NCBI GenBank assembly: GCA_026168455.1
Contig: CM047425.1
Coordinates: forward strand, 89,159,580 to 89,223,579
Direction: 5' to 3'
DNA length: 64,000 nt
From: Theocolax elegans
Taxonomy: Eukaryota > Arthropoda > Insecta > Hymenoptera > Cerocephalidae
Below, piece by piece: positions 37,863-50,393 of the stretch (positions are counted from its first letter, which is position 1; each line of letters starts with the position of its first letter). The notes under the pieces are model-generated. The model was not told the DNA's origin. It saw nothing but the letters and a program-made list of their open reading frames with translations, and ran no database searches. The position numbers and the translations under genes are program-made.

Positions 37863-38729
37863 GAAAATTTTAGTTCGCAAAAGAGTTTATGTATAACATT
37901 AAATACAGTTTCTTTTTATTTAACAATTTGTTTGCAATCAATATTCAGAAGTTTTATTATCTAATATCACATAAAATGAAAAATTATTTGTACGCCTTTA
38001 TACATTGTAGAATTAAATCTTCTTAATCTCTATTTTTTATTATATCTATGTATATCAATTTGTTTTTTCATTATTTACATTTATATTTTTGTATTTTGTT
38101 TCATGTCCATGTTTTTACAGATGTAAAGATGCAGAACATACTTGTCGTAAGTTTATTATATTTTGTTAAAATATTTTGTTATGTTCAAGTACAAAATTAC
38201 ATTTATTAATTATTTTAGCTTAATCTTTTAAAATTTGTAATACAAAATAGATAACAGAAAAGTTACGAAAAGCATAAAAATAAATTTAAGTATACCCTTT
38301 TCATGTGATTTAGGATACGTGCATGTATAATGTCATAAAGTGCGATATCTAGACTTGGGTTAAATATTTAAAAATGATCATTCTTTGTATAAAAATGTAC
38401 AGGCAAAATATTTAAAAGTTCATATTCATTTATATAGATGTATTTAATGCATTTTTTGCTTCATTGCAAAGTAGTAGATTTATGTTTAGATTGCGAATGT
38501 ATGTTTAGTGTGTTAAAAAAGAAACATTATATGTACGAGAGAAAGTAAAAGAAAAGTGTTAATTTATAAATAAATAAATAATAATTTAGAAAAATATTTC
38601 CCGTGCAATGAAAATACAAGTTTAGTAAAAAATATAAAATATAATTAATTCGATATACGTATAAGAGATGTTTTTTTTAATTAAATTATAGATATACCTG
38701 TCGAGGATCGTTAAAGTTAACTGTCGGTG
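37863..38729. other. AT-rich non-coding DNA
   Basis: No gene or clear repeat is visible. Confidence 0.6.
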
Positions 38730-39090
38730 CGAGTTTTCCGCAAGGACCTAAAATCATAAATACAGCGCGTCTCGATAATTAGAATAGACTGTAAGGGCGT
38801 GAATTCGTGGGTGACATAATTGGAGCGCGAACTTGGTCGGTTGGTTGCAAATGGAATCCTCGAAGTCAATTACCGCCGAATGATAATGAAAATGTTTAGT
38901 CATGCTCCACACTTACGTAATTAAAAGTTCGAGCGGCCGACTTTCATACGGATGGTCGCAGAATTTCACTATATACCGATCGTTTCTTAATCAAAGCTTC
39001 ATTAAACCCGTGCATTTCTCCACTTACCTAATTAGAACCCCATCGCTACATTCTCCGCAAAGAGGTACGTAATTAACTCTTACACTTCTT
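38730..39090. promoter_or_regulatory. GC-richer islet with a homeodomain-motif cluster
   Basis: The segment has near-balanced composition and contains about seven TAATTA/TAATTG-type cores: ataattag (38777), ataattgg (38817), caattacc (38868), gtaattaa (38918), ctaattag (39029) and gtaattaa (39070), plus ggttgcaaatgg. No coding frame is convincing. The density of homeodomain cores in GC-richer DNA suggests a Hox- or paired-class enhancer; this is inference. Confidence 0.4.
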
Positions 39091-39659
39091 ATCAATCGTG
39101 AACTAATATAGTTACTGTCTTTTCTACATGTCTACATTATCGATGGGATCGCGCGGAGAAAATATATTTACGTCGCTATATAGTTGGAATCAACGAATTT
39201 TTTTACGGATTTGTTATAAATATTTAATAAAAATATAAAACTCAAATTATTTTCAAAAACGTTAAATTTTGTATTTTTTAACTTTATTGAAATATTTAAT
39301 TTTATTGAAAAAATGATTTATATTCGCTATAAGTGAAATATAAGTAGATTTGGTACGATAATAGTCAGACGGTGTTTAAACATACGTTGTATATTCATAG
39401 ATTTTAAATAATTGAACATCTTTATAAACCATATATTTCTTAATTTATTATATTGAATTATTAAGGACTATGTTGGACAATATTAATTTACAAACATTTA
39501 AAAATGTATTTTATTCGTTATGGGAGAAGGCTTATTGATTAATGACAATCTTACATAATTAAAACCAATAAACCGAATCAGTAATTACGAGTGTAATAAT
39601 TGGAGAGAACTAAATAGTAATGAAATCATAATAGCATAATAAATTATAAATAATTAGTT
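39091..39659. other. AT-rich non-coding DNA
   Basis: No gene is recognised. Confidence 0.6.
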
Positions 39660-40340
39660 TTCATCCTGATAGTCGAGACTCGGATAATTTTATCCGTGAG
39701 ACACGTCTTCTTGAGTCAAATTAGGTTCCTCACATCTTACCCTAAATCCATTAATCTTGAAAGGAGTAACGTTATAAAAAAAAAGAATCACCTAAGCGAC
39801 GTCGTCCGTAAGAAAGAAAGAATAAATCGGCCATACCAAAATCATAATTTACCATCGATGCGAAAATTCGAGCACTTTGTCTGGTTCGTAAAGTTTTGCT
39901 TCTCCTCTTTCTCCTCCTCCTCGTTTCGTCGTATAGCAACTCTTTGCCCTCGTTTACGTTCTCGTTTTCCTACTGAGCTCCCTTACGATGGAAAATTTGT
40001 CTCCGAATAGGAAGACAAAGAAACGAGGAGTAAAGAATCATTAGGTGAGAATAAAGTTTTTAGACTTCCTTATGCTCCTTTAATGGTGTGGGACGGTAGT
40101 AAACTAGCTATTCGAAACTCCCTTACTCTTTTTTTTCTCGACCCCTTTTTTCTCTCCCTCTCCCTCTCCCGCCCCTCCCTCCCCCTCACTCTCACTCTCT
40201 GTCTCTCACACTCACTCCTCTTTGTCTTTCACGTCGAAGTGTTACCTATCGGGTGGAATTTACGCGCTTCGGTGTGACTTTTTACGAGGTTCTTCAGTAG
40301 TTCTTGGGATATTAATGTCCGCTGAAATCGTGGCGAAGCG
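39660..40340. promoter_or_regulatory. Islet with two pyrimidine tracts
   Basis: A mixed-composition segment holds ctcctctttctcctcctcctcg at about 39902 and a longer CT tract at 40127-40215 (cccctccctccccctcactctc). Frames of 104 and 64 codons on plus cross these tracts and are not recognised. CT/GA tracts and CG-containing flanks suggest promoter-proximal DNA, but no TSS can be fixed. Confidence 0.3.
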
Positions 40341-41029
40341 TTGGCTTTCGAGTGTTGTAAGTGTGTTTTTTTACTTTATGTCGTTTTCTACTTTTTTCTA
40401 AAACATTGGCTGATGGAACCGTTCGATTTGTAGCACGAACATTTTATTCAACAAAATAAAATATTTATATATACCTTTCACAGATGCGTTATCATTTTTA
40501 AACAAGATTGTAGTTGCTTAAATAACTAGTTTACCGACTCTATGTTAAAATTTACTTTTATGCATGCGCTATTACCTTCCTTCTTTACTACTTTCTCGTA
40601 CGCTATGGCTATAAATGCAGCGATAACAGAAGTTAGTCAGTTTTTTTTATTTCCGGTTTTACTGGTGTTAATGCTAATTGAAAATGTTACGAGAAATGTT
40701 AAGAATGCGGTTGTGTACATAATAATAACTTATTAACACACCTTCAAATATTGCATATATTGATCAAAATATGTTTTACCTTATCATTCGCGTGTTTCTT
40801 TTCTTCCTCGTAAACTTTATTTAAGTATATAAATATTTATCAACATCCATCATTTTAAGTAACGTATTAGTGTATGGGTCAAAATACATATATATCTACG
40901 AACGTAAAATAAGAAGTAGAATTAATAACACTTTTTATTGTACCCTAACGTTCACTTTAATAATTAACATATTTTTTAAAAGATAATAATTACATACTCG
41001 TTAAATCTTATATAAATCTATATTTATAA
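40341..41029. other. AT-rich non-coding DNA
   Basis: No gene is recognised. Confidence 0.6.
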
Positions 41030-42708
41030 GGGAGATTCTTGGTCAGATCATCCGGCCAAAATTTTGTTCCTCACAAAGCTTTTTTTTACATGTTTTATAA
41101 AGTGTTTCCAGTGTATCTGAATTTTTTCAGATTTATATATTACACACCAAAGTGGTGGACATGTGAATAAAAAGTAGTCATTTTTACACTTTTTGGCTGT
41201 ATTCATTAAATTATAGCTCCTCAGGGAAGCATTTTTCACAAAAAAAATATGAATACTTTTGTTTGTAAATTTTTTTGATCTTTTCATTAAAAATACTTCC
41301 CAAGTCATACATATGTCATGTATGCTGTAGGTACCCTGAAGTCCTGGAAATACCTTTTTTAGTCCCAAAGTACCTGTAAAAATTCTGTTACATCGTAAGC
41401 ATAAACCTCTGTGCTAAAAACATATTTATTAGTCTATAATGTTAAAATATGATTCAAATATCACTATATGCTTAACAACAATATGTTTATATATACAACG
41501 CTTGCTACCATAAAATTTATAGAGGTAGTTTATATAAAAAGAAAGATATTTTTACAATAAAAAGTTGATATTGTATAAGTATTCCTTACTAGAAACATGT
41601 ATCCTTCTATATCTTATTAAAATGTAGTCTTCCGATAATAAATAATTAACAACTTTAATTTTTGGCATCACTAATTGTAAGATATCGACTTATGTCACAG
41701 AATAGAATGAATAGATTTTATAAATTTCCAAAAAAACATAATAATTTTTAAAGTCCCTAGAATATTGTTATAAATTATATGATTTTTATTCTTATATTTT
41801 ATTAGAAAAAAATTTACTTGAGAAATAAGTGATAAAGTTATCGAAGCTTTTATTGCTTATACATGAGAATGTGAGGTGATATTAATTTATATTCGTGTAC
41901 CATACATGATACATTTTCCATCACTTACAGAAAATTAATACTTCCAAAATGTCACACACTTTAATTTTGTGTAAATATACATCACTTATAACTGAATTTT
42001 AGTAAGTTATTAGAAGCAATTTTTAGTAAGGAATATCCATGCAATATCAACTTTTCATAGTAAAAATATCTTTCTTTTTATGTAAACTACCTCTATTAAT
42101 TTTATGGTAGCAAGCGTTGTATATATAAACATATTGTTATTAAGCATATTGTGACATTTTAATCATATTTTAACATTATAGACTAATAAATATGTTTTTA
42201 GCACAGAGGTTTATGCTTATGACATAACGGAATTTTCACAGGTACTTTGGGACTAAAAAAGGTATCTCCAGGAATTTTTTGGTCTGTATCTCGATAATTG
42301 AACCCCCTCAAATCCTCATTTCAAGATTTAAATGACTTAAGTACAAGGTACCTATGGCATATACTCGTACACATAATTTCCCAGGTAAACTGATTTTGGG
42401 GAAATTATTAAGGTGTTCCGGGACTTTTTGGATACCCTGTATATGTATGACTTTGGAAGTATTTTTAATGTAAAGATCAGAAAATTCTACAAACAAAAGT
42501 ATACATATTTTCTTGTGAAAAATGCTTCCCTGAGGAGCTAAAAATTAATTAATATAACCAAAATGTGAAAAAATGGTTACTTTTTATTTAAGTGTCCACC
42601 ACTTTGGTGTGTAATATAAAAATCTAAAAAATTCAGATACTTTATAGAACATGTAAAAAAAGTTTGGGAAAAAATATTTTGGCCGGCTGATATTGCAGAT
42701 GATCACCC
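41030..42708. mobile_element. Older ~1.7-kb foldback element
   Basis: The ends read gggagattcttgg...ccggccaaaa and, reverse-complemented from the right, gggtgatcatctg...ccggccaaaa. The arms remain complementary in long blocks: ttgtgaaaaatgcttccctg, ccaccactttggtgtgtaat and agcacagaggtttatgctta each occur inverted in the other arm. The divergence is visibly higher than in the two younger palindromes. The right arm has ~165 bp (about 42272-42435) not present in the left arm. The 106-codon minus-strand frame at 41048-41368 lies in one arm and is not a recognised protein. Confidence 0.8.
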
Positions 42709-43259
42709 ATATATATATACATTTACACCTATGTGCAAGTAAATTAATCTTATCTACAGAGGATTTACTACATTGTTTAAAGTTCTGTGAATTTTAATTG
42801 CTAAATAAATAAATAAATACACACACATAATATATATTGTGCATGAACGTAACCTCAACAGGGTACACATACTTGATATTTTTGAAGTCTTTTCTCGAAA
42901 ACGCAATAACATTTTAGTTTTTAATTCAGCATATAGTTAGATTTTGGAAAAACGAAGGCGCCTCTTCTCTTATATTTGCACATACTGTTTTATTTACAGA
43001 TTCATTGACAATTATTACGTTTATCGATAAGGTAGGGAGGATAAATGTTAACTATAGTACCCCGTAGAGTATTGCACTTGTATCCCATCTCACGTATCAT
43101 TCAAAATTCAATACGCTTGAAAAAAAAATTTCTTACATAATTCTCGTATGGACTTATATACTATATTTTTCACCTGAAAACAATAGCATTCCTCTATATA
43201 TAGTTAAATCCTCTCACCAAATATCTTTTTTTATTTTAGATATTCTTTTTAACACGCTG
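42709..43259. other. AT-rich non-coding DNA
   Basis: Only small TA and AC microsatellites occur (42709-42721 and 42820-42830). No gene is seen. Confidence 0.6.
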
Positions 43260-43440
43260 AGTTGAAAAATGCGTTAGCAGTCGAAGATCTCGTCGATTTT
43301 CTTTATTAACCACTCGTCAGAAATCTCTGCTTTTTCATGAAATCTCACGCGACTCGCGTTTGCGTTTGACGTTTCCGATCGAACGGTCACAATCGTATCC
43401 ATAACCCGCTTTAAGAGCCAATTTGAATTGTAAGTCTAAC
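43260..43440. promoter_or_regulatory. Small GC-richer islet
   Basis: About 180 bp are enriched in CG dinucleotides (cacgcgactcgcgtttgcg, cgatcgaacggtcac). No frame is convincing. It resembles the other islets. Confidence 0.25.
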
Positions 43441-45244
43441 GAGCGAAGTGTAAAAGATTATTCTGAAAACACATTATTCTTTATTCTTTGAACATTACCG
43501 CTTTCTTTTTATTCTAGAAATTTTACAGACCAAGTGTTATCTTTTATATAAATTTAACTACCTCAACAAATTCAAATTTATTTTTCTTAATCCTCTATTT
43601 ACTTATTCACTTAGAAATTATTGTATCTTATATTTTATTTGTTGATGAAGTAGTCCAATGGTTCAAATTAAACTAATTAAAAATTATTGATCGATTTACA
43701 AGTATTTATAAATATACACGTATATCTAATTGCAAACAAAATCAATGACAACTGTGTTTATCCTTTACAATTTCTTGTCCTGCAATTAAAGTAAGAAAAA
43801 TAATATTTTTTTTGAAAGCATAAAAATATTGTGACACGTATGCGAGATATTTTAGGTAAATAAAAGTACATAAATAGACTTGATTTTAATGGAAAATAAA
43901 AAAATGGAGTACAAAGTAATCAATATATTTATTTTTAAGAAGTTATTAATCAATTGATTAAAATTATTAACATATTTATATTTGGGTGCTAAAAATATAT
44001 ACAGTTCATTCATAATATATGTGCAATTGGTATGAGTATACGAAATTATTTTTAGTATTACAAACACGAAAATAATTCGAATAATTAATAAAATGAATTT
44101 TAAGGATGAGGAATAACAAGAAAGAGAAATCAATTCTATAAAAATTGTGATTAACGAAAGTAATTATAATCATACATAATTTAAAAGTATATTATTGAAA
44201 GGATTAGAAATATACAAGTGTGAGTATCCTGAAATCGGGTGCATATTTTACTAGGTAAAAATACCATCACACTTCAATTATCCCGAAAATGAAAGTACTT
44301 TTATCTGTAAACATAAGAAAATGGAATTCATATGTTTATTTTGAATAAACATTTTTTTCAAAAACACATTGAAAATATAAGTAATTTTCAGGTGATTAAA
44401 ATTACTCTATTTTACTTTAAAAATATTAATTAATTTAATAGCTTAATAGTTTTTATAAAAAATAAATCCTTGTAAATAATCATTGTTTTACAAAGTTGTC
44501 TACCTTCCCATGAAAGTTGACAATTAAATTTTCTCCGAGTCATACAAATATTGACTTTTTAAGGCAATTAAAATTCTCTCATATAATAATACAGTATATT
44601 TGTGCAAAATTTTTAATTAATTCTCAAAAGAATAAATAAGAGAAATACGTTAACTTTGCCATAAATTCATAAAAATCACAAAAAACTAAAAGGCACAAGC
44701 TTTTGAACATTTGAATTATACAATCTAAAGAAAAATCAGTTTAGGTTACTGAAAAAGCTTAAAAATCATAATATAAATTTTATATTTAGAAAATGTAATT
44801 CATCCTGAATGTTGATTGTTGTGGCCAAAAAGTCAATCTAACATAGATGAAACAGAATAGAGAAAGGAAAAGAAAATGAATTTCTTTTCAATTTCAAACT
44901 TTGCACAGTATTTCTCAGTTCTATCATTCATGCTGATATAGGCTAATGAGATGTATACAATACCATCACACTTTTTATCCGAATCTTTAACTTTCCGTTA
45001 ACTAGATTGATCATTGTTACTTCCTTATCAACTTTTTTGTGTGCAACCATAATTATTAAAATATTCTATTTCACTAGGTGTGGTTACGAAATTTGAAATT
45101 AGGAAGGAATTTGTATTTTGTTTAGTCGCCAGATGAATCTATTGATCACAAAAATTATAATTATATGAAGACTTATTCGATTTTTTGTTAATATTTCATA
45201 AATAAATGTTTTTGCAGAATAAAAGTTTTACTTACTATTATCAA
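43441..45244. other. AT-rich non-coding DNA
   Basis: A 93-codon Ile/Leu/Phe/Tyr-rich frame on minus (43852-44133) is a product of T-rich sequence. No gene is recognised. Confidence 0.55.
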
Positions 45245-46140
45245 ACTATAGTGTATATATTTAGAACTTTTTGTACAAATATAATATATAAAATTTTAAG
45301 ATTATGAATTTTATTTCAAAAATAATGAATCCATATTTTCTATAAAGATACTTTTGATAAGGTAACACAGTATTCAGTTTTCTTCTATATTTATTCGTGT
45401 AAATCAAATTTCACTTATTTACTCTTTATTTTATTTAATCACCTATCGAAACATATATATAGACTTGCAATAAACAATCTCGAGAAAAGGTAATAGCAGA
45501 TTGATCCAATTTGAACTTGTGACGACAAGAAGAAAAACGAAAAGGAACGATAGAATCACCTTCCGCCTGACCAAGCTCATCATCCCTCTAGTTTCTGTTA
45601 TAAAAGATTCAAAAGATCGTGCCGAGGAAAGGCGAAATTTGACGGGACGCGGGCGGCGATTGAAATCGATTTGTCGCGGAGACGACGCGGCGAGAGCGAC
45701 AATGGGGCGACGGTAATTGCATTCGCAGCTGACGCGCGCGCGCGCGCAAACTCTATTTTCGCGCGAATGCAAATGAGTGAGCCAGGAAATCCATGCGAGG
45801 ATCAAAGTTCACCGTTCGCCCATTTGATTCATCAAAGGAGAAGCATTTTCACAAACATGGATTATTTTGGATATTGCAAATTTTATGTTAATTTAACTGC
45901 TTTGGAGAAATTCTTTTATTTACTTTTCTTCAAGTCTTTATAAGATATAAACTGTGACTTTTTATATTTATATATCTCAATGTAAAAAACAAAAAAAATG
46001 AAACATAAACCAGAGTTAGCTGTATACACTGAGTCTGACTAAATTTTGGTATCATCTACTTACATGTCGCTTTAATTTTTACGCGTTGGTGCTTTGCTTT
46101 ATATTCTAGCAAATAGTATAAATATATAAATAAATAAATA
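45245..46140. repeat. Tandem duplication, unit 1 (896 bp)
   Basis: The unit is repeated directly at 46141-47028. From about 45465 onward the two units look identical. In the first ~220 bp they differ by many single-base indels and substitutions (for example aactttttgtacaaa versus aacttttgtacaaaaa). Unit 1 carries the CpG-rich islet described separately. The same ORFs therefore appear twice. Confidence 0.9.
45500..45870. promoter_or_regulatory. CpG-rich islet with POU octamer
   Basis: This is among the most GC-rich DNA in the window. It contains an alternating CG run (45732-45747) flanked by a 10-bp inverted repeat, ttgcattcgc (45717-45726) and gcgaatgcaa (45763-45772). The second half overlaps a perfect octamer, ATGCAAAT (45767-45774). 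Overlapping frames on both strands (120, 71 and 90 codons) are composition effects. An enhancer or promoter role is inferred. The same islet occurs at about 46388-46758. Confidence 0.4.
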
Positions 46141-47028
46141 ACTATAGTGTATATTTTTAGAACTTTTGTACAAAAATATAATATATAAAATTTTAAGATT
46201 ATGAATTTTATTCAAAAAATAATGATCCATATTTCTTAAAGATACTTTTGATAAGGGTAACCAGTATCCGTTTTCTTTATATTTATTCGTGTAAATCAAA
46301 TTTCACTTATTTATCTTTATTTTATTTAATCACGATCGAAACATATATAGACTTGCAATAAACAATCTCGAGAAAAGGTAATAGCAGATTGATCCAATTT
46401 GAACTTGTGACGACAAGAAGAAAAACGAAAAGGAACGATAGAATCACCTTCCGCCTGACCAAGCTCATCATCCCTCTAGTTTCTGTTATAAAAGATTCAA
46501 AAGATCGTGCCGAGGAAAGGCGAAATTTGACGGGACGCGGGCGGCGATTGAAATCGATTTGTCGCGGAGACGACGCGGCGAGAGCGACAATGGGGCGACG
46601 GTAATTGCATTCGCAGCTGACGCGCGCGCGCGCGCAAACTCTATTTTCGCGCGAATGCAAATGAGTGAGCCAGGAAATCCATGCGAGGATCAAAGTTCAC
46701 CGTTCGCCCATTTGATTCATCAAAGGAGAAGCATTTTCACAAACATGGATTATTTTGGATATTGCAAATTTTATGTTAATTTAACTGCTTTGGAGAAATT
46801 CTTTTATTTACTTTTCTTCAAGTCTTTATAAGATATAAACTGTGACTTTTTATATTTATATATCTCAATGTAAAAAACAAAAAAAATGAAACATAAACCA
46901 GAGTTAGCTGTATACACTGAGTCTGACTAAATTTTGGTATCATCTACTTACATGTCGCTTTAATTTTTACGCGTTGGTGCTTTGCTTTATATTCTAGCAA
47001 ATAGTATAAATATATAAATAAATAAATA
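46141..47028. repeat. Tandem duplication, unit 2 (888 bp)
   Basis: Second copy of the 45245-46140 unit, joined directly at the aataaataaata end of unit 1. The first ~200 bp lack several single bases present in unit 1. The remainder, including the CpG islet and the octamer, appears identical. The cgtttgg sequence after 47028 continues the unique flank. Confidence 0.9.
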
Positions 47029-48879
47029 CGTTTGGTATTATTAAAATAAAAATAAAGTAAGAATCAAAATATCACTATTGTTTTATAAGATATAATGATT
47101 AGATAAAATAATAAAGTGCATTATTAAACAAGTTATTTAAATAGTGTTGTCAACAAAAAAGAATACAAATATATATTTTTTAATGTATTAATCTTAATTA
47201 TTTATTATTTATAAATAATGATTCATTATTTATTAATATTGATTACTTATATGTATTGATCACAAGATTGTTAGACAATTAAACAGTGTAATTGGTTTCA
47301 TTATGACATTAGCTGCGATTCGTTTGTCGTATATTATATTTTTCCACATCTAAATGTCAAATTATCCTTAATATTACTTAATTATGTTAAATAATGTATA
47401 ACAATAATTTGTTAATTATAATTTAATTATATTCAGCTTTATATTATTTAATTTATTATTAGCTGTCACCTGCTTTACAAAGTTTTGTTTACATGGAAAG
47501 GTAAGATTTATGAAAACCAGCTACCTTGGAAATAATTATTATAGTTTAACGTCCAGGATGCACTTAAAAGACAGATATGTTGTGAAGTTGATAAATGATT
47601 AATTGTACGTGTCACAACAGTATGATAGTTATATAAAATTTCAACTAATGCTACTCTCGCATGACAATTGAAATACACAAAATTACGAAATAGCTATATT
47701 TTGTAATTAAACAATTGAACGAATTTTAAATAAAAAATAATGAATCAGTTTGAACTGTAAGCATATGCTTCATAACGTAGTACCCTAATTTATATCATAC
47801 TAGCAATTGATTTTATTTCTGATATTAGTATTGGAAAGTATTTTAAATCGAATACAAGATTTCCTCGTATGATTTATTAGTAAAGTCAACATTAAATTAA
47901 AATAGGCAACGACTACACGCGAAAGATAAAGGAGATATTAAACTGAAGATATGTATAACCAATTAAAATGTGCAATAGAAATCAGAGCAACAACATATTT
48001 CTTTTCTTTTTGGTATCACGCATATTAGAATTCATAACGAGCTTTCAATTGTAGTCTGCAAATGCCATTATATTTCATTCAGAAAATGTACTATTTTTTA
48101 TTTAAATCCGCAGCGTACAAAGTTATTTAAAATAAATGAAAGGCTATATTGTTAAAATTTTCATAATTAAAGATTAAGGGACCAAATAAAGAAACGAAAG
48201 GAAAAATGCGTAATTGGGAGAGTTCATTAATATTTTTTATCGGATAAAATAATTATTTATAAATCGAAATAGATTAGTTTTTTTAATGATCGCTAAAAAT
48301 AGTAAGATTTTAGTCCACTTTTTGGTAATTTTTACAGTTTAACGATTCCATTGAGGCTTTAAATGTTTAAAAATAGTAATATAATAATCTAATTTTAGAG
48401 TATAATAACTCTTGTCCAAGGTTTTCATCCAAGTACTTTTTTTAATGATAAAGAAATCTAAGAAAAGAAAGAAAGAAAAGTATCTATAAATTTCTAAAGT
48501 TAAAGAATTGTTCAAATGAAATATTCGAAATAAACCATTCGAATGAAATATTTGAAGCAAGTGATATGTGAAGGAAGAGACAGTAACGGATTACAAGGTG
48601 TAATTAGAGGAAAATAATGATTTCCAGTTGACCAAAATCGAATAATTGACCCTGGTTCATTTCCGTCTATATTCATAACACAGCACATGATTGTTCAGAT
48701 CCCTCGAGATGAATAACCGAGATCGATCACCTTGTAAGGCAAAATGCATAATATATTCCTTTAAAATATTAATTAGACTTACCAAAGTAAATTCGTCGTT
48801 TTGACAGTGAGAATATCACCGAGTTATTCTTCTTTTCCGGTTACTGTGAAAAGCAGGAGGTGATATTGAATAGCCACTA
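47029..48879. other. AT-rich non-coding DNA
   Basis: No gene is recognised. Composition becomes more balanced from about 48560. Confidence 0.55.
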
Positions 48880-49426
48880 AAAGGTCTTGGACGCACACTT
48901 AAAGAATTGGTAGAATTGGTTCGCGGCACGTGCGTGTGTTTTCGGGTAGCTTAGTTCGCGCGCAGTCGTCGGATATACTTTCTCACTCTGTATATCTTCC
49001 TTTCTCTCTCTTTCGATCTCGCGCGTACTGGGGGTTAGGGTTGACTGAGTGAGTCGTGGAACGAGGCCGACGCGAGCAAACTGAACTTGAGCGTGCTCGC
49101 GCATCCCCTGCCAGGTACTACCCCCTACTCGACCACGAATTCGTGCCGCGCAACTGCCTCCCTCTCCCTCTCCCCCCCCCCCCCACCTTCGCCAACCCTC
49201 CTGTGGCCCTTCCAAGACTAACCCAAGCTCGCGCGGCCCTTGAGGCTGCCTGGAAGAGGGCTTCTCTTTCTCTCTCTCCCTCCCTCTCTCTCTCTCTCTT
49301 TGCCCCTTCACCCCAGCTCTCACTCTCACTCTCTCACTCACTCTCGTCAAAATCTGGAGAACACGGTCAAAGGTTCTGCATTCACGAAGATCAGGGGTGC
49401 TGCACTTTAGATGGTATAAACGAGAA
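48880..49426. promoter_or_regulatory. GC-rich and CT-rich island, promoter-like
   Basis: A ~550-bp island has many CG dinucleotides, a run of about a dozen C near 49175, and CT-repeat tracts at 49260-49345. Frames of 208 codons (minus, 48877-49503) and 163 codons (plus, 49056-49547) overlap through the low-complexity tract. They read as Arg/Glu and Ser/Leu/Pro repeats, so neither is accepted as a gene. It could contain a first exon. It is the most promoter-like segment in the window. Confidence 0.4.
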
Positions 49427-49429
49427 TCG

Positions 49430-49480
49430 ATTGGTTTTATTGGTTTTATTGGTTCCTCTAATCGGATCCCGATATAAAAT
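49430..49480 (+). promoter_or_regulatory. Triple inverted CCAAT repeat followed by a TATA-like box
   Basis: Three copies of attggtttt/attggttcc at 49430, 49439 and 49448 put ATTGG (inverted CCAAT) at exact 9-bp spacing. TATAAAA follows at 49473-49479. They sit at the edge of the GC-rich island. The arrangement looks like a core promoter reading rightward, but no transcript or coding exon is visible downstream. Confidence 0.3.
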
Positions 49481-49499
49481 GGAAGATATAACGTATCAG

Positions 49500-50298
49500 G
49501 CATATTCTTTTAAGGATATTAATGTATATATAAGGCAAGTTTTCTAATATATTTTGACTTATCTTCTTTATCACAGTATTCTGTAATAGTTTTTATTTAA
49601 TTATTCTATTATTACTCAAATTTAATGTATTTTTTATTTAAATATTTTCTTATTTTTCAATCTTTTAAATTTTGACAAAATCAAATATTACTTTGCATGT
49701 ACATTGACTTAAAAGTAGAATCTATGAATAACGCAAACAAAACTCTCCCTAAAATGATATATGCGGATGTGTGTATGTATGTAATCGTGTTAGTGAAATA
49801 ACTTGGCCAATTTTCGACTGATTTGACTGAAATTTATAGGGTACCGTTCGCGTAACTAGGGAAGTGTGCGATTCTAGTTCAGTATTATATTGCTGATGCA
49901 TTTTTACAGTTTTATCTTGCTTTTTACAATTCCGCAATATCAATTTATGTACATTATTTTAAAAAGTATCATTCCTATAAACGCAATGCATTCGGGCTAA
50001 ATGATCGCCTCAAAATTACACTTACTTTTTCCTATGTAGTACACTTTATCACAAAAATGGTCTTTTAAAAATAAACATATATGAATAGTGAAAATAATGG
50101 AATACGTAGAATTTGCATTCCAACATACAATCTAATATTGAAGATTGGATGTGGTCTTACTCCGAAAAACGTAACATGAAGTTGAAAAGACTGTAGTCAC
50201 CTAGGGGTCAGTTCGAATTCTCAGTGTTCCATCGTCGTTGACTGATATGCTGTGCATCAATTTTCTAATTCTGTAAATACCCCTCCCCTTTTTTTTCA

Positions 50299-50300
<2 letters not shown>
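49500..50300. other. AT-rich non-coding DNA
   Basis: No gene is recognised. Confidence 0.6.
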
Positions 50301-50361
<61 letters not shown>

Positions 50362-50393
50362 CACACACACACACAGATACACACACACACACA
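50301..50393. repeat. (AC)n microsatellite
   Basis: About 46 AC units with a single G interruption and a gat interruption. An alternating purine-pyrimidine tract can adopt Z-DNA. The Cys-Val frame on the minus strand is an artefact of it. Confidence 0.95.

Noticed and set aside
43060..43100. miR-92-like word attgcacttgt
   Set aside because: The match stops after 11 bases and the upstream sequence does not form a convincing precursor hairpin.
48877..49547. Overlapping 208-codon (minus) and 163-codon (plus) frames
   Set aside because: Both run through CT/GC low-complexity tracts and read as Arg-Glu or Ser-Leu-Pro repeats. I treat the region as a promoter-like island.
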